The position numbers were made by a program, and so were the translations under genes. From Nocardia bovistercoris (GTDB lineage Bacteria > Actinomycetota > Actinomycetes > Mycobacteriales > Mycobacteriaceae), in assembly GCF_015674855.1 (NCBI RefSeq), contig NZ_JADMLG010000020.1:58542-122541 (forward strand): a stretch of DNA of 64,000 bases, in the 5' to 3' direction. Each line of letters opens with the position of its first letter. Position 1 is the first letter of the stretch. The notes beneath the pieces were generated by a model that did not search any database, was not told the origin of the DNA, and worked only from the letters and a program-made list of their open reading frames with translations. Of the stretch, positions 16,762 to 24,976 are shown in pieces.

Positions 16762-18278
16762 CGCACTTTCGGGTAGCGCAGGGGTAGATCCGCGTAGGTC
16801 TCGCGCAAGCTGCGTTTGGCGATCTTCCCGCTCGGCAGCCGCGGCAACGGAACTTCGGCGAACACCACGTAGCGCGGCACCTTGTAGTCGGCGAGGTTGC
16901 GGTCGCAGTGCTCGACGACATCCGCGACGGTGAGCCCGGTCTCGGCTCTCACGATCGCGGCGGGCGTCTCGCCGAACTTCGCGTCCGCGACGCTGATCAC
17001 CGCCACCTCCTCGATGCCCTCCATCCGGTCGAGGACCTGTTCGATCTCGGCGGGCGAGATGTTGAGGCCGCCGGAGATGATCATGTCCTTGAGTCGGTCG
17101 ACGAAGGTCAGACAGCCGTTCTCGTCCAGCGTCCCGAGATCGCCGGTGCGAAGCCAGCCGTCGACCAGGACGGCGCGACTCGCCTCCTCGTCGCGCCAGT
17201 AACCCGGCATCATGCCAGGGCCGCGCAGCAGGATTTCGCCGACTTCGTTCGGCTCGCAATCGGTTCCGTGCGCACCGACAACTCTGATCTTGGTGAAGAT
17301 GCCGCCGTGTCCACACTTGTCGGGATGCTCGGCGGCCTCGGCGCGGGGCATGACCGTGGCCGAACCACCGATCTCGGTCTGCCCGTACAGTTGTCGCAGC
17401 CGAACGCCCCTGGCGGACCAGACTCCGGCGAGGTCGGGCGGCACCCGCGCGCCGCCGACATGGGCGGTACTCAGATGGCTCAGGTCCGCGTCGGCGAATC
17501 CGGGGACGCGTGCGAGTTGCTCCCACAGGATCGGTGGGCCGGTCAGTGTGCAGGGGCGGCTCTCGATCAGCACGCGGAGCGCGGCGGCGGGATCGAAGCC
17601 CGGTTGCAGCAGCAGGGTGCCGCCCTGTATCAGCGTCCGTGCGATTCCCCAGATGATTCCTGCCGCGCTGAACAGTGGCAGCACAAGCAGCGGCCGCAGA
17701 CGGTTCGGCTCTCTCGGCTCGATCAGCGACCACTCGTGCGTCACTCCGGCGATCGTCGCGTGCGTGAACACCACGCCTTTGGGTCGTCCGGTGGTGCCGC
17801 TGGTGTAGACGATCGCGGTCGGCGTCGACTCCTCGACGATCGGCGGGCAGAACCGCGGGTTCGAGATGCCGCGCAGCGGATCGACATCGCGGTCGAATTC
17901 GGCGATCTCGAACTCCCCGCCGCTCGCCCGCACTTGTTCGAGCCGTGGGCGCAGCTCACGATCGCAGTAGACGACGGTGGGCTCGCAGTCCGCGACGAGC
18001 ACGGCCAACTCGGCCGCGAGCAGCCGATGATTGAACGGCGCGCAGATCGCGCCGACCTTCAGCGCGCCGAGCGCCGCCGCGCACCATCCGAGCGAGTTGA
18101 CGCCCACACAGGCGACCCGGTCGCCCGCGCGCACACCGCGCGCGGTGAGGTCCGCGGCGACACCGTCGGCCCAGTTGTCGAGGTCACGGTAGGTGACAAC
18201 GTCTCCGGCGAAGTCGATGGCGGGCTGATCGGCGACCGCGCGCGCCCAATAGGTCAGCGCGTCGATGACAGATCTCAT
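16758..18278 (-). CDS. AMP-binding acyl-CoA synthetase (FadD-type)
   Basis: ATP-dependent activation of a carboxylic acid to its CoA thioester through an acyl-adenylate. The 506-residue protein has the P-loop-like IVYTSGTTGRPKGVVF near residue 150, LRTGDLG near 395 and the C-terminal lysine in LPSGKIAKRSL. The length is normal for a medium- or aryl-chain ligase. It is the middle gene of the minus-strand operon that starts with the molybdopterin oxidoreductase. It probably starts CoA-dependent degradation after the aldehyde dehydrogenases have made the acid. Confidence 0.93.
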   Translation of the reverse strand: MRSVIDALTYWARAVADQPAIDFAGDVVTYRDLDNWADGVAADLTARGVRAGDRVACVGVNSLGWCAAALGALKVGAICAPFNHRLLAAELAVLVADCEPTVVYCDRELRPRLEQVRASGGEFEIAEFDRDVDPLRGISNPRFCPPIVEESTPTAIVYTSGTTGRPKGVVFTHATIAGVTHEWSLIEPREPNRLRPLLVLPLFSAAGIIWGIARTLIQGGTLLLQPGFDPAAALRVLIESRPCTLTGPPILWEQLARVPGFADADLSHLSTAHVGGARVPPDLAGVWSARGVRLRQLYGQTEIGGSATVMPRAEAAEHPDKCGHGGIFTKIRVVGAHGTDCEPNEVGEILLRGPGMMPGYWRDEEASRAVLVDGWLRTGDLGTLDENGCLTFVDRLKDMIISGGLNISPAEIEQVLDRMEGIEEVAVISVADAKFGETPAAIVRAETGLTVADVVEHCDRNLADYKVPRYVVFAEVPLPRLPSGKIAKRSLRETYADLPLRYPKVR

Positions 18279-18348
18279 GAAACGCCTTTCCCGAGGTTCC
18301 GCCGACGGCCCGCCGCAGGCACCGATGGCACCCGCGCCCCGACGCGGC

Positions 18349-19959
18349 TCATGCCCGAGCCGCCCTGGCGATTTCCCGTGCCACCGCCGGGTCGACGACT
18401 TTCACGCGCGGCCTACCCGCCGCCCACCCCGCCGCTCGTTCGTACCGATCGATCGCACGCCAGTCGGACGCGTCGAGCATTTCCGGCCTACGAGACCGGA
18501 GCAGCCCTCGGAACAGATCGGGCGCTGGTTCCGGCTCGGCGAGCAGACCGTCGTGGAAATCATCGACCAAACGCGCGACAGATTCGGCGGCACAGTACCG
18601 ATTGGTACCGATGACTCCGGTGGCGCCGCGTTTGATCCACCCCGCCACATACACACCCGGTATCGGCCCGTGACCGCCGACGACCCGGCCCGCGAGATTG
18701 GTGACCGTCCCGCTCGCCTCGTCGTAGGGCAGATCCGCGACCGGCTCACCTCGATACCCGATCGCCCGCAGGACCAAGCCGCAGTCGATGAGTTCTTCGG
18801 CGTCCGCCGTGGCATCGGTGACCCGTATTCCCTCGACCCGATCCGCCCCGACTATCTCGAGTGGTGTGCAACCGAATCGCAGGACGATCCTTTTGTTGCC
18901 CGGGGTGATCCGCCGCGCCGCGTATTCGGACAGAATCCGCAGTTTCGCGCTGTCACCGGCCGCTACAGCGCCGTCCACACAGACGTCGATCCCGGGCAGC
19001 GATCCCAGCGCCAGGAGTTCCGGAGTGGTCCAGGCCGCATGCTCGGCCCCGCGTCTGCCGAGGACGATCACTTCCTCGACCGCGCTGTCGGTCAGCGTCG
19101 TGAGCGCGTGGTCGGCGATATCGGTGCGGCTCAAGGTTTCCGGGCCCGACACGAGCATCCGGGCGACATCGAGCGCGACGTTGCCGTTGCCGACCACCAC
19201 CGCGCGGGGTCCGGACAGGTCGAAGACGCGCGAGGCGTGGTCGGGGTGGCCGTTGTACCAGGCCACGAACTCCCGCGCGGCGTGGCTGCCGGGCAGTCGC
19301 TCGCCTTCGATGCCGAGGCGCCGGTCTCCGCTCGCGCCCGAGGCGTAGACGACCGCGTGGTGGTGGGCCAGCAATTCCGAGACGGTGATATCGACGCCGA
19401 CGTCGACACCCAGGTAGAGGGCGAAACCATCGCGGCGGGCGGTCCGGTCGAACACCCGGCCCACATCCCTGGTACGCCAGTGATCCGGGGCGACCCCGAA
19501 CCTGACCAACCCACCCGCGACAGGCAGCCGTTCGAGCATGGTGACCCGCGCGGCGATGTCACTTCGGGTCAGCAACTCTTCGGCGGCGTAGCACGCCGCC
19601 GGTCCCGAACCGACGATCGCCACCCGCAGCGTCCGCGCTTCGCGTGCGCCCCCGGACAGGATCGGGAGCGACGGCATCCGCGGGTCCTCGGCGGGAGGAC
19701 GGGAACCGTGTGCGAAGTACTCGAGATTGATCTCGGGGTATCGCCGCTGTTCGGCGCTCAACATGTCGTCGGGGACGATCGCGTCGACCGGGCACACCTC
19801 GGCGCAGGCGCCACAGTCGATGCAGGCGCCGGGATCGATGTAGAGCATCTCGGCGCTCGCGTACTCCCGTTCCTCCGGTGTCGGGTGGATACAGTCGACG
19901 GGGCACACCGCGACGCAGGTCGCGTCGTTGCAACAGTTCTGGGTGACCACGTACGCCAT
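18349..19959 (-). CDS. fprB: Ferredoxin-fused ferredoxin/NADP+ reductase (FprB-type)
   Basis: Moves electrons between NAD(P)H and iron-sulfur carriers. Residues 1-70 are a 2[4Fe-4S] or 7Fe ferredoxin domain with cysteine clusters CCNDATCVAVCP and CIDCGACAEVCP. From residue 110 it is an adrenodoxin reductase-like flavoprotein with VAIVGSGPAACYAA (FAD) and VVVGNGNVALDVAR (NADPH). The 536-residue length is close to mycobacterial FprB. Its start shares one base with the stop of the molybdopterin oxidoreductase gene. It could feed the P450 ferredoxin at 4021 and could take or give electrons to the molybdoenzyme. Confidence 0.9.
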   Translation of the reverse strand: MAYVVTQNCCNDATCVAVCPVDCIHPTPEEREYASAEMLYIDPGACIDCGACAEVCPVDAIVPDDMLSAEQRRYPEINLEYFAHGSRPPAEDPRMPSLPILSGGAREARTLRVAIVGSGPAACYAAEELLTRSDIAARVTMLERLPVAGGLVRFGVAPDHWRTRDVGRVFDRTARRDGFALYLGVDVGVDITVSELLAHHHAVVYASGASGDRRLGIEGERLPGSHAAREFVAWYNGHPDHASRVFDLSGPRAVVVGNGNVALDVARMLVSGPETLSRTDIADHALTTLTDSAVEEVIVLGRRGAEHAAWTTPELLALGSLPGIDVCVDGAVAAGDSAKLRILSEYAARRITPGNKRIVLRFGCTPLEIVGADRVEGIRVTDATADAEELIDCGLVLRAIGYRGEPVADLPYDEASGTVTNLAGRVVGGHGPIPGVYVAGWIKRGATGVIGTNRYCAAESVARLVDDFHDGLLAEPEPAPDLFRGLLRSRRPEMLDASDWRAIDRYERAAGWAAGRPRVKVVDPAVAREIARAARA

Positions 19960-22256
19960 CAGTCTCGCCCTTCGCTCGCGCGTGTCACGGTGACCGGCAC
20001 GCCGTAGAAGATCGGGGACGCGGTGACCGCCTCGAGGTCTTGCTCGTCATCGATCAGCACGTTGTAGTTGGCGCCGGGAACCGCGGCCGACCGCCCGGTG
20101 CCGAGGCCCGGCCCGTCGTGCCCCCAGCCGTGCGGCATGCTCACCACGCCCGGCCGCAGTGTGCGGTCGATCCGCAGTTCCGTTCGGACAGCCGCGATTC
20201 GGGAGGTGATCGTCACGCGGTCACCGTCGACCAGGTTCGACTCGGCGGCGTCCGCCGGGCTCATCAGCAGCGCGCACTGACCTTCGTCGGGTTGCGGCAG
20301 CGCGTTGTGCAGCCAGGAGTTCATCCCGCGGCGCTGACGTCGATTGATCAGCAACAATCCGTCGTGGCCGCGCGACATGCTCGCGCGCAATCGTGGGAGG
20401 TCCGCCACGATCAACTCCGGCATCAGGTCGATCCGCCCGTTCGGAGTGCGCAGCACTTCGGGCAGCCGCGGCCGCATCGGGCCGTAGTCGATGCCGTTCG
20501 GATTCGCTTCGAGCAGCGCGAGCGTCAGCCCGCCCTCCACTTCGCCGAATCGGTCGCCGTACGGCCCACTGCGCAGTCGAAGATCGAGCAGCCGCGCGGG
20601 ACCGCGACGATCGCGCGTCGCGCGTTCGACCCGCTCCGGTTCACAACCGGCCAATTTCGCGGCGCGGCGGACCGCGACGGCGGCCACCTCGTCGTCCAGT
20701 CGCTCCGTCGACAGATCGGGAACGCCGCGGGCGATGGCCGCCAGTCGCAGCAGGATCTCCCACTCGGCGAGTTCGCCCGCGCCGAGTTCGAGCAGCGGCG
20801 GGGTGTAGCGCGCCACGTTGCGCACCTGGAAGTGCGCCAGCGTCACGTCGTGGTGACCGCGGGTCGCCAGCGGTGGCGGCGGCAGGATGACATCGGCGTA
20901 GCGCGTGGTCTCGTTGAGATAGCAATCCACCGACACCATGAACTCGACTTCGCGCAGCGCCTGTTCGACCGCGGCGCTGTTGGGCAGCGAACGCGCCGGG
21001 TTGCCCGCCAGCGTGATCAGGGCACGGACGCGTCCGGGACCGGGGGTGAGAATCTCCTCCGCCAAGCACACCGCGGGCAGTTCCCCCAGTGCCTCCGGCA
21101 GTCCACGCACCCGCGACCGCCACCGATCGAAAGTGAGCCGTGGCGGCTTGCTGACCGGCCAGGTGTTCGGCCCGCCCGCGGGCGGCAACGTGAACATCGC
21201 GCCGCCGGGGCGGTCCACATTGCCCGTGACGATCGTCAACACCTCGACCAGCCAATTCGCGAGCGTGCCGAATTCCTGCATGCAGGTGCCCATGCGCGAA
21301 TGCGCCACCGCCGAGGGCGCGGTCGCGAACCCGCGCGCCACCGCCCGAATCAGGTCAGGGTCGACACCGCACACCGGCGCGACGATCTCGGGGGAATACT
21401 CGGCCGCGAGCGCCAGCACCTCGTCGAATCCATCCACCACCCTCGGCACCCGCTCCGGGCGAGCCAAGTCCTCGGTCGCGACGACGGCGAGTAGCCCGAG
21501 CAGGAACAGCGCGTCGGTGCCGGGCCGGATCGCCACGTGCGTGTCGGCGACCTCCGCGGTCCGGGTCCGTACCGGGTCGACCACCACGAGCGTGCCGCCG
21601 CGCTCACGCAACGCACGCAGCCTACGGTCCATACCCGGCGCGGTGATCGTGCTGCCGTTGGAGACCAGCGGATTCGAACCGAGCACCAACAGGTAGTCGG
21701 TGCGGTCGATATCGGGCAGACTCATCCCCAGCCCGGAACCGTACAGCAGCAGGTGGGCCACGTTCTTCGGCCAGGTGTCGACACTGGCGGGCGAGAACAC
21801 GTTCCTCGTGCCGAGCGCCCCGATCAGTTCACCCAGGTAGAATGTCGAATCCAAGTGGTGAGCGGCCGGATTGCCGTGGTAGAGCGCGCAACTGCCCGGA
21901 TCGGCGACGAATTCCGGAAGCCGCTTCCCGATCTCCTCGAACGCCTCCGTCCACGTCGCCTCGCGAAAGCTTCCGTCCCCGGCGCGGAGCAGCGGAACCC
22001 GAATCCGGTCCGGGTCGCCCTCGAGACGGGCGAGTCCGAGTCCCTTCGCGCAACTGTGCCCGGCGCTCATCAGGTCCTCGGGGTTGGGCGCGACGCGGGT
22101 CACCGCACGACCCTCGAGTTCGAAAATCAACCCGCAGGTCGACTCGCACAGCGGGCAGATCCTGTGCCCGGTGCGCGCGACCGGTCCGGCGCCGCTCGGC
22201 ACCGGACCGTGTAGGTCTCCGAGGTTCAATTCGCACTCCTCGTCATCGCAGGCCAC
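19959..22256 (-). CDS. Molybdopterin oxidoreductase, bis-MGD family with [4Fe-4S]
   Basis: A 765-residue redox enzyme of the formate dehydrogenase/nitrate reductase/DMSO reductase superfamily. The N-terminus has Cys34, Cys37, Cys41 and Cys69 for one 4Fe-4S cluster; the C-terminal 110 residues form the molydopterin dinucleotide-binding domain (LMSPADAAESNLVDGDRV). No Tat signal is seen, so it is probably cytoplasmic. The assigned start is GTG 22256; GTG 22202 with GGAG upstream is an alternative. It heads the operon with fprB, the acyl-CoA synthetase and the thiolase-like gene, under operator C. The substrate is unknown; a water-dependent hydroxylation or a reduction within the pathway is possible. 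Confidence 0.87.
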   Translation of the reverse strand: MACDDEECELNLGDLHGPVPSGAGPVARTGHRICPLCESTCGLIFELEGRAVTRVAPNPEDLMSAGHSCAKGLGLARLEGDPDRIRVPLLRAGDGSFREATWTEAFEEIGKRLPEFVADPGSCALYHGNPAAHHLDSTFYLGELIGALGTRNVFSPASVDTWPKNVAHLLLYGSGLGMSLPDIDRTDYLLVLGSNPLVSNGSTITAPGMDRRLRALRERGGTLVVVDPVRTRTAEVADTHVAIRPGTDALFLLGLLAVVATEDLARPERVPRVVDGFDEVLALAAEYSPEIVAPVCGVDPDLIRAVARGFATAPSAVAHSRMGTCMQEFGTLANWLVEVLTIVTGNVDRPGGAMFTLPPAGGPNTWPVSKPPRLTFDRWRSRVRGLPEALGELPAVCLAEEILTPGPGRVRALITLAGNPARSLPNSAAVEQALREVEFMVSVDCYLNETTRYADVILPPPPLATRGHHDVTLAHFQVRNVARYTPPLLELGAGELAEWEILLRLAAIARGVPDLSTERLDDEVAAVAVRRAAKLAGCEPERVERATRDRRGPARLLDLRLRSGPYGDRFGEVEGGLTLALLEANPNGIDYGPMRPRLPEVLRTPNGRIDLMPELIVADLPRLRASMSRGHDGLLLINRRQRRGMNSWLHNALPQPDEGQCALLMSPADAAESNLVDGDRVTITSRIAAVRTELRIDRTLRPGVVSMPHGWGHDGPGLGTGRSAAVPGANYNVLIDDEQDLEAVTASPIFYGVPVTVTRASEGRD

Positions 22257-22266
22257 CTGGCCAGAA

Positions 22267-22283
22267 ATCTAATGCCTGTAGAT
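22267..22283 (-). promoter_or_regulatory. Operator C, 17-bp cluster motif
   Basis: ATCTAATGCCTGTAGAT on the plus strand, differing from operator A (minus strand) at one base of 17. It lies only 11 bases upstream of the molybdopterin oxidoreductase start, where a bound repressor would block the promoter or early transcription. It also faces the second TetR copy about 410 bases away. Confidence 0.7.
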
Positions 22284-22695
22284 TCATGACGCAACCCCCA
22301 TTTCGAATTAGACCCACCATGAAGCCGAAAGATGGATCTCTCCAATACATTTGAGATGTCAGGACTATGCCGCTCCCAATTGGCCAGGCGAGAAACGGCG
22401 ACGATCACCGCCGCGAAGCGCGGCGATCTCCGAATCGAGGTCTTCCGCGATTCCCCATCTTGTCGCGGCCCGCGATCCCCATGGCACGGCGGTCGCCGAC
22501 GAGCTCGGCGACGAACAGCACAGCGGGACGAACAGGACAGCGGGAGCCATCCGCCCCTGATCCCCATCGCGGCGACGTCGACACGATCCGCCGATCCCAT
22601 TCGAACGGGCGCCCGAACACGCATCGCCGCAGGCAAACGTTCTACGAGTAGTGTCGTGCTGTCCACTGCACGGCGCCCGGAAGGTAGGACTCCGA
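22284..22695. other. Long intergenic region with a CHAD-gene relic
   Basis: This stretch between operator C and the second TetR has no convincing full gene. It contains a 37-base block at 22406-22442 that nearly repeats part of the CHAD gene at 59.3 kb. Directly before the TetR there is a GGAAGG ribosome site. No clear -35/-10 pair was recognised. Confidence 0.5.
22406..22442 (-). pseudogene. Fragment matching the CHAD-domain gene
   Basis: Thirty-five of 37 bases match the CHAD gene around 59331-59367, and both differences are silent in the CHAD reading frame, which encodes DLDSEIAALRGG in both places. Beyond the block a shifted frame still shows LANW, close to the EANW of the CHAD protein. 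This suggests a decayed paralogous coding fragment, not a random repeat. No larger CHAD domain is recoverable here. Confidence 0.45.
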
Positions 22696-23307
22696 ATGGC
22701 TCGACGCAACACCAACGCGCTCAGCGGGGATGCCGACGAAGCGCGCGCGCAGATCCTCGAAGCCGCGCAGTCGACCTTCCTGCATTTCGGTGTCGCCAAG
22801 ACCACCATGGACGACATCGCCAAGGCATCCGGAGTTTCGCGCCCCACCATCTATCGCTACTTCCGCGACCGCGACACGTTGGTGGCGGAGTTGATCCGAA
22901 TGCGCTCACGAAAACTCTTCGTCAAGGGCACCGAGTTCGTCCTCGAACAGGAGACCTTCCGCGACCAGCTCATCGAGGGGCTCATCTACCTCGTCGATCA
23001 CGGTCGCAAGGATCCGCTGATTCGCCTCATCGTCACCCCCGAGCACATGGACCTCGCCACCGCCGTGGTCGGAACCTCACACCTGGCCAGCAGCCTGACA
23101 CTGGAAATGTGGGGGCCGATATTCGACAAGGCACGCGCACGCGGAGAAATGCGTGACGACATCGACAACGAGCAAGCCTGCGAATGGCTCGGACTCGTCC
23201 AGCTGATTCTCGTCGGCCGCTTGGACTTCGAGAACCCCGATGATCCGTCCCACCGGCAGATGCTCGAAACCTTCGTCCTGCCCGCCTTCGTACCGCCCGC
23301 CAACTGA
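22696..23307 (+). CDS. TetR/AcrR family regulator, copy 2
   Basis: A 203-residue TetR protein, about 80% identical by eye to the TetR at 5799-6404 and with an almost unchanged helix-turn-helix region (one substitution, KAA to KAS), so both should recognise the same DNA site. The start ATG 22696 has GGAAGG upstream. It lies next to operator C and is transcribed away from the molybdopterin oxidoreductase operon. Differences are concentrated in the N-terminal arm and ligand domain, so the two copies may answer to different ligands. Confidence 0.93.
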   Translation: MARRNTNALSGDADEARAQILEAAQSTFLHFGVAKTTMDDIAKASGVSRPTIYRYFRDRDTLVAELIRMRSRKLFVKGTEFVLEQETFRDQLIEGLIYLVDHGRKDPLIRLIVTPEHMDLATAVVGTSHLASSLTLEMWGPIFDKARARGEMRDDIDNEQACEWLGLVQLILVGRLDFENPDDPSHRQMLETFVLPAFVPPAN

Positions 23308-23682
23308 AGCATCGACCAGGCACCCTCGCTCACCTCTCCGCAATATACATGCGCGCCAAGTGATTTCGGCGTTCCGACCGCACGCCGAGTCCGCTGTCGC
23401 TCGAGTGTCCGCGCGAGCCGGTTGCCGCCCATCGTCTTCTCCGAGTCGAGTATTCGATGCGCGCGGGCCGCGGGTCGGGCAAGTCGAAGATGCTCCGCGC
23501 CGAGGCCGTCGCGACCCGTAGGAACCGAACGCGGCGACGCTGTTCAGCATTCCTGAACAGAGACATCACCAACGCACCTCGAACTCTGCGCAACATGGGC
23601 TTGACTCGCGACATGATCCGTGTGACCGTCGAGCCACTACCGAGCGATCGCTCGGTAAGGCTCTACATGGGACGAGGTCACG
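23308..23682. promoter_or_regulatory. Upstream region of the phosphotransferase with a 20-bp palindrome
   Basis: No gene is credible here. A perfect 20-bp palindrome with arms TACCGAGCGA and TCGCTCGGTA lies at 23638-23657, 26 bases before the GTG start at 23683. This type of CGAGCG/CGCTCG palindrome is common for TetR repressors. It differs from the 17-bp cluster motif, so another regulator, perhaps encoded elsewhere, should bind it. Confidence 0.6.
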
Positions 23683-24693
23683 GTGGCTGTGCCGGGAATG
23701 GACATCCGCGCGCTCACGCGATTCATGGCAGACCGCAGCATCGCACTCGGCGGCGAACTGCACGCCGAGCCGATCAGCGGCGGCCGATCCAATCTGACCT
23801 GTGCGGTCACCGACGGACACACCACATGGATCGTCCGCAGGCCACCACTGGCAGGCCGCACTCCGTCCGCCCACGACATGGTCCGCGAGTACACGGTCAC
23901 CAAAGCTCTGTACGACACCACGATCCCGGTCCCGAGAACAATCGCGATCGACAAGGAAGGAACAGTGCTCGGCGCACCGTGCACCGTTACCGAATTCGTC
24001 ACCGGACAGGTGCTCCGCGACCAGAACGAGCTGGCCGCACTCGGCGACGACCAGGTTCAGCGCTGCGCGCGATCACTCGTCCAACTTCTCGCCCGGTTGC
24101 ACGCCCTCGACTATCGCGCGCTCGGCCTGACCGACTTCGGCCGCCCGCAGGGCTACGTCTCCCGTCAGGTGCGCCGCTGGGCACGCCAGTGGGACGAGGT
24201 GCACACTCGCGAGCTCCCCGACGCGGCGAGACTCGCCGCGGCACTGTCGGATTTCGACCCGCCGCCGAGCGAGGCCATAGTCCACGGCGATTTCCGCATC
24301 GACAACACCATTCTCGACGACGACGACCCGGCGGTCGTGCGCGCCGTAGTCGACTGGGAACTCTCGACCATCGGCGACCCGCTCACCGATATCGCACTCA
24401 TGTGCGCCTACCGCTCACCGACATTCGACCTCGTACTCGGCACGAGCGCGGCGTGGACGAGTCCACGACTGCCTTCGCCGGACGAGCTGGCGCAACAGTA
24501 CTGCCTGGCCTCGGGGCGCGACCTCCCCCACTGGAACCGATACCTTGCCCTCGCCAACTTCAAACTCGGAGTCATCTCCGAGGGCATCGCCTACCGCGCT
24601 GGAAAAAGCGCGGATACCACGGAAAACCTCCAAGCCTCCCATGCCACACCGGAGTTCATGGCCGCAGGACTTCAGGCGCTGCACCTCAGGTAG
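23683..24693 (+). CDS. APH-family phosphotransferase associated with acyl-CoA dehydrogenases
   Basis: A 336-residue kinase-like protein of the aminoglycoside/choline phosphotransferase fold. It has SGGRSNLT near the nucleotide site, the catalytic loop VHGDFRIDNTI near residue 203, and VDWELSTIGDPLTDIA with the metal-binding Asp. This subfamily often neighbours acyl-CoA dehydrogenases and is fused to one in ACAD10-type proteins, where it is thought to phosphorylate hydroxyacyl-CoAs. The start GTG 23683 follows a GAGG ribosome site. The adjoining catabolic cluster supports a role in 4-hydroxyacid handling, which is inference. Confidence 0.85.
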   Translation: MAVPGMDIRALTRFMADRSIALGGELHAEPISGGRSNLTCAVTDGHTTWIVRRPPLAGRTPSAHDMVREYTVTKALYDTTIPVPRTIAIDKEGTVLGAPCTVTEFVTGQVLRDQNELAALGDDQVQRCARSLVQLLARLHALDYRALGLTDFGRPQGYVSRQVRRWARQWDEVHTRELPDAARLAAALSDFDPPPSEAIVHGDFRIDNTILDDDDPAVVRAVVDWELSTIGDPLTDIALMCAYRSPTFDLVLGTSAAWTSPRLPSPDELAQQYCLASGRDLPHWNRYLALANFKLGVISEGIAYRAGKSADTTENLQASHATPEFMAAGLQALHLR

Positions 24694-24838
24694 ATCCCCC
24701 GCCGGAACCGGGCCTGGCCGCGTGCCACCGCCCATTCCGCCATCCAAGGGTCGGGTGTGGAACGCCTCGACTGCGGCGTGGCGGGCTACAGCCGTCGACT
24801 TCCCCGAGGGGCGCCACCGGCCCGACACCAACACGCCC

Positions 24839-24866
24839 TGGTACTTTCAGAACTCTATAAGTACCA
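24839..24866. promoter_or_regulatory. Inverted repeat upstream of the GH1 gene
   Basis: TGGTACTT-N12-AAGTACCA is a perfect 8-bp inverted repeat about 110 bases before the glycosidase start. It includes TATAAG, which could serve as a -10 box. A repressor site is likely; no regulator gene lies beside it. Confidence 0.5.
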
Positions 24867-24976
24867 TCAGTGCCGCACCGAAGGTGTCGAGGAGAACACG
24901 CGACACCGCATCCATCAGTGACGGGTGCCCGTGGTCGGTCCGCGACCCGGCACCATACGGAAGGGGGACTTTCTCG

